Assembly: GCF_050908995.1 (NCBI RefSeq)
Contig: NC_135125.1
Coordinates: 15,897,011 to 15,961,010, forward strand
Source of the DNA: Andrena cerasifolii
Lineage: Eukaryota > Arthropoda > Insecta > Hymenoptera > Andrenidae
Reading direction: 5' to 3'
Length of the DNA stretch: 64,000 nt
Position 1 is the first letter of the stretch. Each line of letters begins with the position of its first letter. Shown piece after piece: positions 50,269 to 63,164 of the stretch. A program made the translations under genes and the position numbers. The notes beneath the pieces were generated by a model, which saw nothing but the letters and a program-made list of their open reading frames with translations, was not told the DNA's origin and ran no database searches.

Positions 50269-50675
50269 TCCCCTAGAATTCCATTACGTCAGACGCATTT
50301 AGGCGTCTGGGCGTGCCGTTTCCATTCGCGATACACTTGAGGATTCTCTCAGGCAATTTCCGAGGCGCCCTCGACGACGTGTGCGATTATTAACCCAGTT
50401 GGCGAATTTTAAATGTATGGAAATTACCGTTTAATCTCATTGGCGGAGCGATACGGTTAATCTTGTCTTAAAAATCTGATTACGCCCGCCTGAACGTCGA
50501 CGGGCATGAAAGATCTTCATTGAGGTTTATTCTGCCTTGCTCGTTTCGTCTGATCAAAGGCGGCGAGTAATCTGCCGTTAATGTGAAGATATTCTATTTA
50601 AATAACTCTTTGTACTCTTGAAAAGGATCGTTTATTCGACCCGAAAAGTAGAATCAAGCGAAGGAGCGTTTAAGG

Positions 50676-51290
50676 GGGTAGGTTACCCTCAACAGCCCAA
50701 AATCAGGCTCTTCTTTAAGCGCATATTCCGAAGTAATAAATGTATATAGAGATAATTTTTGTTTTAATTTTTAATCGTCATTTCGTTGACTTTAATGCAC
50801 AGAAAGAAAATTTTTAATATATTTGCAGGAAAAGAAGTTATAAATATAAATGTGAGAGCGTGTACGCGATGCACCGTCTGCTGGTGAACACGATTCCGGA
50901 CAGGTGAATTACCTGAAGCACAATGTAAAGGCATTTTTATAATCCGTAAGACAGTCTCCATCTTGCGTCGGAAGCAAAATTTTGATAAACAAATTAATAC
51001 AATTTTATGTTGATGTATATGATTTTATCCTTTTTTTGTAGGAAAAATACTTTTTATCTTTTTTTAAAAAACGTATATTGAAAATATGCTCCCGACACAT
51101 TGTTGGGAATACCTTCCTGCAACTCCCTGTAAATTTTCACTCAAACCGTTGGAGCGGTTTTCGAGATTTTATGTTCACCGTTTTGGAGAACTTAGTTTCT
51201 GGGAAATCGCGTTTAAAGTTGGACACGCAGTTTTGTTGTTATCCGACCTCGTGTGCAGGCTCGTACGTTTTTATCTGTAGTTCTTCCAAT
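50676..51290. mobile_element. possible degraded interspersed repeat
   Basis: The stretch starts with GGGTAGGTTACCCT and ends around sequence containing CCGTTGGAGCGGTTTTCGAG and GGAAATCGCGTTTAAAG (51148-51217). Phrases of this kind recur in unclassified repeats of hymenopteran and other arthropod genomes. The middle is AT-rich with T and A runs. No frame of note is open, and no terminal inverted repeat was found. The limits are approximate. Confidence 0.3.
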
Positions 51291-51299
51291 TTTTGGAAT

Positions 51300-54200
51300 T
51301 TCGGGCCCCGGTTGCGCTTAAAATGCGTGGAAGGGATACGTAGCGAGCGTAATATGCAAAAATCCTAAAAGCCAATGTTCAGAAATTGTGAGAGTACGTC
51401 CGTCGTGTACAGTATCGAAATCATCTCGTCGCAGAGACGTCGGTTATCATTAGGTTATCAATCACTGGCTTGCGCGTCCCTAGGACACAGGCGTTTCCTA
51501 GGTAGGAGGGATTAATGCGCCTTGGACCGTTTCGAGAGCCCGAAGCACGGAGATAACGCGATCCACGTCCCAACGGAAAGTCCTAAATAGCTCGTTAAAG
51601 CGGCGACTGTTCTCCCGGCGCGGCCATCGACGCTAGTCGACCTGGTCTCTCGAATTAACGTCGAGGCACGTTGCCCAGGACGTTTCTTGTTCAACGAGAA
51701 TGGGACGGGAGTACTTCGTTAGGCTTGGCTAAATTACGACGCTGTGGAACGGCGATGCAGCCTGTTTAACCGCTCTGTGACGCGGTACGCGCGTGCAAGT
51801 AACGATGCTGGATAAAAGACGGCGCAGGGGCATATCGGAGTAGGCGAAGGAGAAGTATGAAGGGAGAAAATGGAGCGAGAGCCGAAGGATATCTGAATAT
51901 CCTCGATTTTACCACTGTCGTTTAGGAATCACGCGACAGCAGTGAACCGCCAACATATTGTGAAAATTTAAGTAAAATCCCATCCACATTTGCTGTGAAA
52001 CAGAATAAGGGAGGTGCGAGGGTGTCGGGGTGAAATCTCAGAAACGAGGACGTCTAGTTAAAATATCGCGAAGCGACGGTATCGCAGGCCGTTGCAGCTG
52101 CACGGTGCATTCTGCAGAGGCGCGATAATCGAAGGGATTTCCAGCAGCCACTCCGAACACAGGGCGCAGAGAGGTTCGTGGCGCGGCGAAAGTCGGCCGA
52201 AAGTGTATATTACGTGAGTCTATAGAGGTAACCTGGAATCCCACGTGCGCGCACATATTCTTGCGGAACATCCTTTGCCACCGTCCACCCCTGCGAACCC
52301 TACTTTCCCGGGGGCGGATAATGAAAGGCGCCGCTGACGGCGTTCCGAAATCAGGCCAGCGATTTCTTCCAACGTTCTAATAAACGCTCGCGACGAGAAA
52401 CAACGGGCGTGGCGCATACGAGCGGCGTGTGTGTCTCTCCTGAAACGTTTTCCAAATTGTTGGTTTATTAAAAGGGAAAATGGTGCTTCGTACGTTCCCC
52501 TCGCCGAGAGGCCTGATTGGTTTGGCGAGGAATGGATGGCTACGTTGAATCTGTTTCGCAGAATTATTGGCTGTGACCCATTTACGTAACGCGTTTCCTT
52601 GCGCGCGGGTCACTGGTGACCCACCGTTTATCAGCGGGCAAATTTCCGTTAAGTGGACAAGCGTGTCCTTTGGCTCGATTTTGAGATGAAATTGGGGGTG
52701 GATTTGGGTGCGTGGAGGCTGTTCGAGGGATGTGCGTCTTTCAGATCCTACATCTTCTCAATGAAATATTGCGGGACGGCCTGTTTCCAGCGAACTACCC
52801 CTGTGTATGAACTTCCGACTTGCTGCAGGCACGAGCTACGTGCATGCCTCTCGAATAGATAATGCGTAACAGGAATACGTCGACGACCTGGATCCCGCGG
52901 GGAGGCGTGAACGCAGTCGCATATTTTCACTTAGCAGCGGCGAGATAACGCGATCGAGTCTCGATGCCGCTGGTTTCCTATGCGATGCGCGAGCAACCGA
53001 GTCCCTCATAACGCGTTCTAGTAATAGATTCGAGGTAATTAATGGCGGGGCGGCGAATTAATTCGCGGGGACCGCGTGTGAGTTTCGTAGACCAAATTTC
53101 TGGTGAAAAGAATTGGGAGGACTTTGAAGGGGGATGTTCTTTTTGCGACATAGCTTTTCAACCTCATTTATAATTTACCAGTGAGAGGCATGGGCTTTGG
53201 TAAAAAGAAGAGGTGAAGGTCAGGCGGATTTGGAGGATGTTGAAGGATTTTTTGAAAATCTTTTTTTCGAGGCAACTGCTCGTTCGTGCAGAGGGGTCTC
53301 GTTGTTAGGCAGAGAGGGTAGGTACTTCGGGTTTGGTTGGAAACTAAGTAGGTATTATATTTTAAACCCAATTTCATTCTATTCTCTATAATCCTTTGTA
53401 TTCAATGTTTGTAAGTATAATTGCTAATTAAGAGACACTGATTAGAAGTTGATTCGAATTTAACTGCACGCTGTTTAAAGATTACTTAACATTGCTTTTC
53501 AAAAGCGAATGCATTACTATCCCCTGCATAACGTAACTTCAAAGACTCATTCTCCAATAATAAACTACGGGAAACGGGGTGCGAGGAGCAGTCGTGACCA
53601 CTGATATTACAGTAAGAGTAACTGATTCTCTCCATGCAGAGAAATGGTAGAAAGAATCCAGGATCCCGGATCCGGATCTTTAATTTCCTGGTCGAATAAA
53701 CCTCCGCTCCCCCTTTTCAGAGGAGCGACGTAGAACCAGCTGCTTGAAAAGATTGAATATAAACGCGAAGCGAAACGAAGTAAGCCCCTCTGAAAATCTG
53801 CCGGTGGGGAAAGGACAGGGTGAGAAATTGAATGAGTCCAGTGCTGTAATTGATCAATCTAACCCTCAATTAATCCCAGTGTGGTAGAATGATCGGTCCT
53901 GGGGGAATGAAAATTAAATGAAAAACGTCCCACGCCAGTTCCACGATACTTCTCTTGAACAATAGATAAAATATCCTGAATTTCAATTTTCAACGATCCC
54001 GCTGCACGCGTTCATCTATTCTTAAGATTTAATCGAAAATACAGAAGCAATTGGGGCAAATTCCCGATTAAAAGACCAAATATTAAGAAGTACGAGCTTG
54101 GAAAAAATTAAAGAAATTTAAATTAGGACCATATAAACATTTCGCAAAAAAATATAGACACTCTAATTGGGATCCACTTAGGGTGCCAATCATTGTACAG

Positions 54201-57200
54201 TTTACCGTACTTCATAACTAGTTTATGGTTGTGAATGAAGGTCTCTGCTTCATATTCCTAAATAGCTAAAGGAGTGCCCATAAAACTAGAAGAGATAGAG
54301 AATTCACTGCTTTTAATTCCGCTGGAATTCGCAATCTCCATTGGGGTTTCTTCCATCGACGATCCCTCTAATCTCCTACAGACTCATGGAACTCGTTGAA
54401 TCGCCTCTAGATCGACCACGAAGAGCTTCCGTGCCGTAGCAAGCATCGTTTTACGAATGAGGGCAATTCGTTTGCCCCCTGTCGCCGTAAATACGGCTCG
54501 CAGTCGAGTGCCGCGTCGAAGACACTTAATTCATCTGTCGCCGAGCACCTGGAGATATTGCTTTAAAACGAAGTTCTCGATCGCCTGCCACTCGGCCCTA
54601 GGTGTCAGGGCCGCGCGCGTCCAAGGACGCGGTCCTTCCGCGCCGTTTTCGAGGCGCGTGTGGCCCGGCACGCGCATCGACCGCGAGGAGGCCGCGTTAA
54701 GGACGCGTCGCCGACTGCCGGCTCTAAATTAACGTTTAATGAACGAACGCGGGTATAATTCACGGCGAAAGGACGGAAAAACCAGCGGAGATGGCGATAA
54801 AACGTCGACGCATGCATTTCGCCGCGCGCTCGTTAACGCTTTTTGAACGCGGGATTAAATAACCTGAAAGGGGACAATTATAATTGCGGCGGTCGCGCGG
54901 CGATTTTCACTTCGAGCTCCCGAACACCAGCGGCTTTAGAAACGTTGCCCTACATGCCAGCCTGTCTGTTACAGTCCCCCGGCGAAAAGGAAGCGCTCTC
55001 AGGTGACCCGTCTTTGAGCATCGGGAATGCTTCGCGTCTTCCCTTTCAACGGTATTCACCCTTATCACTTCTCGCCGCTCGCGTTTCGACGAGACGCACC
55101 GAGTCGAACGCCGGCCCCCCTCGCGAGGAGGTTTATTTGCAGACGAACGACGCGGAGCAAGTGTTTTGACGGATGAATTTTTCAGAATAGGTGACCAGTT
55201 CGTGGAAAAGGTGCGAGGAAGGGTACTGGTGTTCTTTAGAGGTGAAACAAAGTTAACTGCGGACGGTTAAGGCCGGGGGTGAAATGATTGCATAACCCAC
55301 TTCCGATGAGCCCCGGCGACCGAAAGGATTGATTATTTTACCATCGATGAATATTGAAAAACCGGGGAATATCGGCGAAGGACGATTTAATAATCCTGAC
55401 GGCAAATAATTAACGCTGGGAATGCGGTTGAGGAATGCTGGCGTATAATGGGACTTGGTGGAGATTCGATTTCGAGCGAGTGCTGGATTTTCGCATTGAA
55501 TTTATAACGTGTGCGCGTTTATGGGTATTGCGGAATGGTAAAAGCGATTCGTTCGGGACGATGCGGGACCATTAGCGTCCACTTTGTTGCATTTCCCTGT
55601 TGAAAAGTGACGAGCCCGCGAGCGCGTTGAACGGAACGTTTTTATGTACATACAAATTTCACCATCGTTCTGATTTGTTATTAACCTCCGTGCAGACAAG
55701 AGTGCGAGTTTTCTGAGCCCTTTATCACGTAATTTTCTTGCAGAGACTATCCTACCGACCTCGTCATATTTCCCCAGTAATTGTAATTCCCCTTTCAAGT
55801 CAGCTTCTGTGACGATCCGATAGAAAATTCCGCGTCACGATGCACCATCCGGAAAAATGAAAAACGTTTCCAGCGAAATCTCCCCGGAAAGATTATTTTA
55901 TCCGCGCGCGCAAAGTCCCCGACGATTTCACGGATCGCGTGTGATGGGCTAAAGGGGGTTGGTCGCGCGTGCAAGGGGGGTGTGGGGCGAGGAACGGACG
56001 TGAAAGAGGAGCGGAATGATCGCAAAGGAGTTGCGCGAGCTTTTCTGCGATGTCAGTGGCAGCTGTCCCGATGCATACCAGGAATTTCCATCCCAATGAT
56101 ATAACCCTACCCACCGTCCACCCCCGTGGCAGACAGCGCCCGCTTCATTTTTTCCTCGCTCGTCCACGATGAACTACACCCTCGTCCTTGAATTCCAGGG
56201 TATAAATATTCGTGGACGCCGCTAAAGGAATGCCTCTCCTCTTATTTCGCGTGATCCTTTGAGGGGTACCGTGATTCCTCTATCACGATTGGACTGAGAA
56301 CTCTTCAGGTATTCCCTGCGCGCCGATCCTATTCTTAGGATATTTTACGAAATGTACATTTTACTCCACGAAATGGTCCGTGGAATGGCTCTTTTGAAAT
56401 GTCTCAGTCCCACGAAGCGATCATTCTTTTTAGAAGTAATTGGATCACAAAATTTCTTAATATTAAAAATCCCTCTGACGTTCTTCGTGGTTGTAGAGCT
56501 ACCCAAAGTCTCCGATATAATTATATAATTCGGGAGCCACAGAATGCGATATTTCGGCGAGAGGAACCGAGATGCAGCTCGACCAGGCGACGCGGTTGCC
56601 GGAGTTAGCTGGGGAGTTAGATAGCCGGGTTAAACTCCTTAGGTCCATTACAACTTGGACGGAGTTTGATAAGACAGCGCGGGACACGCGTGTCGCCTCA
56701 TCGCAGTCAGTCTCCGTACGGTCTGTTCTTCCTTTCGTTGGTATGAAGTCAGAGGTGATTCAACATTCTAAGCGCGTTGAATCTGCAATTCCAAATCATC
56801 AGCTTGAAAAGTAAAAACAACTTACAGAGAAATCGATCTCACGGTGATAATGAAACTTACTCGTTCGAAGCGGACATTTCCATGTCGCGGATGATTCTGG
56901 AAACAATTCGGCGCGCAGGATTGTACCTGACACACTGTACATTTGTCAGAAACATTGAAGAGAAAACACAGCAGCCGCAATTTCGGGAATTTCATCGCGC
57001 TACTAGGTGCCTTTGATTTATTCGACGCAATCATTTCAACGCTGAAACCGCGTTGCCGTGTCGTTTGTGGTTCCATTCGGGCCAAAAATTCCCGCCATTC
57101 TCTTGTTTGATCGTTAACGTTCATACGCGAAGCCAGAGAAAATCATTACACTTTTTAGAGACCCTTTCTGCGCCATACAAAATTCATCTACGCTTCTTTA

Positions 57201-59100
57201 TCGGGTTACCGTTGAAGTGGACTAAAAAGTACACTTCGACGCCACAAATTATCCACAAAATCCTCCGTTCCGTCCACGACGAGTGGCTTCTACCCACAAA
57301 ACGATTAGTCGATGAAGTTCTGCGTATATAACCTCGTTCGCGCGAGTCTGCCAGCAATCGATCGATCCCCGGATCGTTGCTGATCGTATGTACCCTCGTA
57401 GATGCATCTGGACGCAGACTCGAGAAAGTGGATCGACTCTCCGTGCCAACAGTGCCAATTAATCGGTGGGATTCTGCGGTGGAAAACTGTGATTTACGTA
57501 ACGCCCCCGCCCACTGTTTGGACGGCTTCTCGCGCGAAACATTTGCATTCGTTGCCCTTAAATTTTAATGAAATTACACAGAAACCGCTTGCACCGGGTC
57601 AGCCTGGCCCACGTTTAATTAGAATTCGTCGTGGTTGTGCAGCTGAATAATTTAGATCGCGCGATTTGTTTAATTACGGAACGAGGTGGTGTTCGCAATT
57701 AGCGATAGCAAGCTTCGAAAGGACATCCTCGGTTTGTTATCAAGTAATGATTTCTAGAGAGATCCGCGATGCACAGTTCTTCTCAGAAGTCCCGAGTAAC
57801 ATAAACCGAGTTCTAAATAGAATTTAAGAGGAGGAGAGCTCCTCCACTTTGTATTTCGGTTCCCACTCGAGATTCCCTAAGGAAGGAAAGTCGGAAAACT
57901 CACTTAAACCACTCCCTTTTATCAAGTATTCTGTTCCCGATTTGAAGTTCCGAATTGGCAGTGCCTGAAGCTGTAGAACTGTTTACAGAGTAGAATAATC
58001 CAAGTCTTCACACGTTCTAACTTCCCGTTCGTGATTCCAGTTTTAATTTAAAAAAAACATGGAAAACTCGGAGGTCCCGTATAAATCACCACTCCCGCTC
58101 CATGCCGCATCTTCCACTAAAGTGTCGCAAATCACAGAAACCTCGATCCCGGCAAAAAAGCTGCCCAAATCGCAGAAGAATTATCACCGCGAGTGCTCGA
58201 AAAACCGCTGCAGAGTTCGCCCGCATTTACGGGACATTTATCGGTTTGTTTGCGTTCGGAACGATTACTTAAATCCAGCTGTGCCCGCATCAGGCCATGA
58301 TCGTCATGTACAGTTAGCAGGGATTCCGTTATACCGCATGATTCGTGAGAAAAAGCTCGCGCGAAATATATTTTACAGGCGACCCTGTTCGGTTCAATCC
58401 AGCGTTGAACAACTCTTAGGAAACCGTCTCGCGAATCCATGCCGAAGATTTACGATTAAAAGGTGGATCCTTCTTCAAGTAAATTGCAGTCCATTAGTAT
58501 CAAATCCCAGCTTCCATATCTTTGCGATTTAAACCAGACAAGATTTCGCTCCAGGAAAGCTCCAGGATTTCGTTTCACACAGAATTCTCTCGGAAGAGAC
58601 GCTTGCTGCGCACCTACTACCGAGCTGTTTCTCGCTAGCCCGGCGAATCGTTAAAGCGTGCGGTATCCAACGTGTCGTAACGAGGGTAGCTCGACACTCG
58701 GATGATCTTTCCGCAAGGATGAGGAGGAAAACATTGTTCCGGACGGTGCCCGCCGTCGTCACGTCCCGTTCCTTGAAAGCATTCACTCGTGAAAGTTCTC
58801 TGGAGCCTGGTATTTCTGAGACGGCAAAGGACGATGGGCTGGAAACACGTTTCCTCTCGAGGAACGCTTCCTCGCGCGGAACGACGAGCGCAGCATCTTC
58901 GATCACGTTCTGCCGGAAGTCGAAAGCTTTTCTCGTCGATTCCTCGCGCTCGCGTACCGTTGGGGGTGGGAGGGTTAATTTGATAGAGAAATGACGGTCC
59001 TTTGTTCCCTTTCCCACCTCCTTCCAAGCAGAAATATCGATGCAGTCTCTGCTCGGAATAAGTCTTCCCTAGCGATCTCTGTTTACGATCACCAAAGGAA
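51300..59100. other. long non-coding stretch
   Basis: No gene was recognised. Small items are a CAG acceptor-like site at 53720 with an inverted match (TTTTCAGAGG and CCTCTGAAAA) about 60 bases apart, and an 80-codon frame at 56572-56814 whose peptide looks hydrophilic and helix-prone but matches nothing I know. A CpG-rich patch lies at about 54590-54730. Confidence 0.4.
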
Positions 59101-59143
59101 GCGCATATTTTTCATTCAAAGAATATTCAGATTATTAGCTTCC

Positions 59144-59179
59144 CTAACGATTCTTCAAATCTTTCTGTTTCAGGTAAGA
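59144..59179 (+). promoter_or_regulatory. candidate recursive splice site (ratchet point) 2
   Basis: CTAAC (59144-59148), a pyrimidine tract and CAG (59171-59173) are followed directly by GTAAGA (59174-59179). The branch A is 26 bases from the junction, exactly as at 26137. The 17 bases around the junction (TCTTTCTGTTTCAGGTA) are identical at the two sites, as is the TCCCTAAC block, while the sequence further out differs. This fits the ratchet-point consensus known from long insect introns. Confidence 0.5.
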
Positions 59180-59245
59180 GTACACGAAATTAGAAAGACA
59201 ATTCGAGCTCACGGACGAAGCATTGAGGCTTCCATACCCGAAACT
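59174..59245 (+). other. candidate recursive-splice (RS) exon, 24 codons
   Basis: Between the ratchet acceptor at 59173 and a good donor (GTAAGT at 59246-59251) lie 72 bases that stay open in the frame beginning GTA AGA, giving VRVHEIRKTIRAHG and ten more residues. Ratchet points are known to rely on such a downstream donor to be recognised by exon definition, after which the exon is usually skipped. It could also be a real cassette exon that keeps frame (72 is divisible by three). The peptide is not recognised. Confidence 0.3.
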
Positions 59246-60006
59246 GTAAGTCAAACTGCGTGATTGTTTAACGAAAATTTAGTAGCACCATTGACGTCCC
59301 AATTCTGGCGCAACGATCGTAATTCTCATCGGCAGAAGATTCCCAAGGGCAGGATGGAGCTCGTACCAACAGCGACTCGTTTAACGAAACCCCTTCGGTC
59401 TTTAATAAATCGCAATTAAAAGCGATTTTAGGCGACCCCCAATTTCGACCAGGAATAACCGAGAAATGGCGGGCTTTCTCGCGAAAGCCTTCCCTTCGTC
59501 ATCGTCTCGTTTCACATCGATGAATCGATACTGTTTACCGCGTGCTCCGTGGAAACTCGCCGTTCCGCGGCTAGACGTTCATGAATCAGTCGGCCACGCG
59601 GAAAAATATCCGTCTGGGCGGTCGTAAATGTCCGCCCGTGAACCGTATCGAGCCACGCGTGGCCCGTGTATATCTGGAATTTATTTCTCGACTCGTCACG
59701 TGCCCCTGGGACGCGCACGTAAAACAGGTTGCTATAGTTACACGGTTACGAGTGCCTTGAACCTTTCCTGACCTCCGTCTCGCGACCCTTGCGGCATGTC
59801 TTCGCCCGTGTAATTCCAATTCCGCGGCGTTCTAAAGTCGTTTCACCCCCGCAGACAATGCCACGTGGGTGTGCGGCCCCTGTGTAGTAACGATTTCCCT
59901 GGCAACGATAAAGAAAGACCAAGGGAGGACTCGTCTGGAATCAATGACCCTGAGGCAAGGGCTATTTTAAATCGCTCTCCATCTGGTTGCGAATTAACGT
60001 CGCTTT

Positions 60007-60044
60007 TTAACGGGCCTTGCTTTCGCTCTGTGTTTTAGGTAAGT
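60007..60044 (+). promoter_or_regulatory. candidate recursive splice site (ratchet point) 3
   Basis: TTAAC (60007-60011), a pyrimidine-rich tract (60016-60036) and TAG (60036-60038) are followed directly by the ideal donor GTAAGT (60039-60044). The branch A is 28 bases from the junction. It lies 865 bases after site 2 on the same strand; two ratchet points so close would be unusual, so at least one may be a decoy or an ordinary splice site. Confidence 0.4.
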
Positions 60045-60049
60045 AATTA

Positions 60050-62700
60050 GCGAGCGGCGTTCGTAATTGGTCGAGGAGCTGGATTTTCGAAGGGGATTTA
60101 GGTTGGGGTGACTTTACGTCCAAGAAGCTTGTATTTTTCATTGATGTTTTTATGTTGAGACGATCTGGAGCAGAACGGGTTTTCTGTTTAGTTTCTGTGG
60201 GTTTTAGGAGGGGAAGAAAATGGGTGTTACATAAATTTTAGGGCTGAATTTAATGTTTCTTTACTGTGGGAAGTTCCATTAGATTTTTTTTATTAGTTGG
60301 AAGACTAATCGATTTTGGGAATAACTGGTTTAGAATTAGGTGTTTTACTAGGTTGTTTATGTTCTTAACTTTATTCTATTCGGGGGTAACAGAGCCATAG
60401 TGTGGTATCATCATTATTATTCAAAAGAAGAGGGTGATAATATCTGTGTCCCTTTTGTTAGAACCGTTGCTTGGTCTGATCAAAGCGCGACTATTCTACT
60501 GCGACTCGCAGCCAAATGACTGTTCCCTACGTTCTACAATTTAAGCTATTATATCTCGTCCGACATACAAGTCCACTTTCTTCGTTAGACACCACTATAT
60601 CGCTCTATTGTTTAAATAGTTTCCATTGGTAGTGTAAGTCGGTGAAATTAGTTAGGCGATTCTTCCTTTCCCCTCAATCTCTAATATCCTCTGAAAAAGA
60701 AAAACTTGAAACTGCTTCGATTAACATCCCAACCATGTTGCTGGTTCGCTGAAAACTTTCCTTGCGGAATATTAAAAGCTGAAAACCAGTAGAATACCCG
60801 AAGGGGTATGCGAAAAACACTGGACTGGCTGCTGAATAAACACTCGGCTCCGAAGTGGCCACTTCTCCTCCGAATAACACGGTTTTTCAACTTTAATAAG
60901 CTGAAGACTCGGATGAGCCGCTGACGCAACCAGTAGCACTCGAAGTGAACTTTTTCCCACGAATTTTCGGCCCGCCATTACGCATTTTCACTTCGCGGCC
61001 CTCATTTCTTACAGAATTACCTACGTGATAATTTATTTCCGAGCTATGCCCAGAATTAATTCTTCAAACGAGCATCGATAACACATACACCTCTTCGAGG
61101 CTATTATATAAAAAATCTCTTTCCACATTACACCAATAAATTCAGTGTGCCAATACTCCTGCTCTATGAAAGCGCGATAAAAACTTTTATTGCACTTAAA
61201 CTTCACTCAGCTTACGAACAGCCTGAATTCTTTACGTACATCGCAGACTTAACGATTATACGGCTCTTTGAAAACTTTAAAGACCAATTTTCCACTTTAA
61301 TATTTATTAAAGTAAAGTATCCAAACACGTTATATAAGAAGAGCGAAGTTTCACAACAGGGCAAGCGTTCTTTTTGTTCTTGCCGATCATTTCAGGGGAG
61401 ATAGCTTCCATCTTCGATAGATTGGAGCCGATGTATTCAATTAGCACAGAATTGTTATCCCTTCAACGAAAAAACATAGCAGTGATATGCAGACGTAAAA
61501 AGACGCTCGAACAAATGGCGGGCAGGTTCGTTCTGTTGCGTGACGATTTCTATTCTGTCTCGTAACGTGGGAGGCACAAAGCAGGAGAGAGAAAAAAAGG
61601 GGGTCCAGGACGTGGGAGGAAGAGGCTGACGATCGATACCGAAAGAGCCGTCGTCTCTTCGAGACTGATTCCAATAACAAAATATTCGCCTGTCCCAATT
61701 TCGCCTCTATAAAGAATGGCCGCATTGTGCGGTGGGTAATAAAATCGCGATACGTTTAAGTCGAGTAACTCCTCGTCGCCGGGCTTTTATTGAAAGCGAG
61801 CATCGCGAATGACAGCTAGGTCCCTCTGTCGCGTTTTCGTCAACGAAATCCAATCAGATCACGCGAGGAGCTCGCTATTAGGTCTCGCCAGCCAGCCACC
61901 ATCTCCGTTTTAGCGAGAATGGAGAATCATGAATTAGAGCATGAATCCTAAGTGAACCGAATCCTGATCTCAGTATCGATGCACAAGCCACCATGTGTGG
62001 GTGTACTGCGCCCTAGCGTATCGGGTGTCTTCTGAATTCGTAGAATAGAAGCCTTCCCTTACCTTGAGTTCTAAAATAGAAATTAATTAGCCTACTCTTT
62101 GTGGTCGAGGATCGATTCAAAAATGGTGACAAGAAATTTAAAATTTTACTTTCACTCGTCTCTTATTCAGATTTACACTCTACATTATTCAGATTTCCAA
62201 TTTTTATACACTTGAGAACTCAACGAATGATCAACAGTAGGGTTGAGAATTTTCTGACCAGTGAAAATTGGTTTTCCTCGAGATGAGCACTGCTCTGCCA
62301 AAGTAATCAGAGAATAATCGAATTGAAAGGGATCGCAGGACACCGTATACGTTCTCCAACAGATGATCCTGCCTCCTTTCGACAGTTGGTTTCCAACAGA
62401 CAAGGAAGAGGGGAGCTTCATCCACCGGAATCGATGCATGGACTCTCGTGAAACACCGAAAAAGCAACGCCTGGGTCCAGAAAGAGGTCAAGGCTTCATG
62501 AGAACCTTCAGGACCCACGAACCCTAGTTCTCCCTCGAGGAATGTTTACACCCGCGCCGTTCCACCAAGAGTATTCGAGCCCGGTAGCGTTTTCTTGCTT
62601 TCCTTACTTCCCTGGCAGCCTCTCGTTTTTCGACATCCCGAAGAAATTTTCTTTCTATCCATACACGTGGCGGGAATAAATAACAATGCGACGTCAAAGG
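60050..62700. other. non-coding, nothing recognised
   Basis: No gene was recognised. A miR-7-like 10-base match at 60298 was examined and rejected. The DNA at 60.05-60.45 kb is T-rich on the plus strand. Confidence 0.4.
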
Positions 62701-62734
62701 AAAGTCGCCCTTTTTTAAACCGCTTCTGTTTCAG

Positions 62735-62819
62735 TGGAGCTGTTTCATTGGTTTATATTCCTGCGAAGTCTCAAAATGTTTCGTCGACTGAACGGTCGAA
62801 CTTTATTTCCTATTTCCAA
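62735..62819 (+). other. candidate internal exon, 85 bp
   Basis: A pyrimidine-rich tract ends in CAG at 62732-62734, and a donor with AA before GTATGT lies at 62820-62825. The 85 bases between are open in two of three frames (GAVSLVYIPAKSQ and on, or ELFHWFIFLRSLK and on). Neither peptide is recognised, and the exon is short enough for this to arise by chance. Its strand agrees with the ratchet-point candidates. Confidence 0.2.
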
Positions 62820-63164
62820 GTATGTACATTCGCGTAAGCTGGGAAGAAGGAGCAATTTTCTTAGCACTGTATTCTGTATCCATTATATAAATACTGTGCA
62901 CGGTCTGACCATAAACGCTCCTCTTCTACTGTGGCTCGTAGCTGCTCGCTAATAGCGGAAATCTATTCTCTGCGCCAGAATTTGCCGCGCTCGTTACACG
63001 AATCCTTCTTTGTTCGTCATATTCTGTTACGCTCAGCACGTCGAATTATCTCTGTGGTTATTTGCTAAACAATATTCCACCAACGGATGTCGATCGATGA
63101 AGCTTTCGTGGTAACATCTCACGAGCCCCGGGGAGAGAAAAAAGCTTTTGAAAACAATGAATCG

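Noticed and set aside
37986..52906. 17-base identical string GGATCCCGCGGGGAGGC at 37986 and 52890 as a dispersed repeat
   Set aside because: Identity does not extend beyond the string; one such match is plausible by chance in GC-rich DNA.
60298..60317. miR-7-like sequence (TGGAAGACTA)
   Set aside because: Only the first ten bases agree, the rest differs, and no star strand is nearby. The same ten bases at 46881 show how easily they recur.
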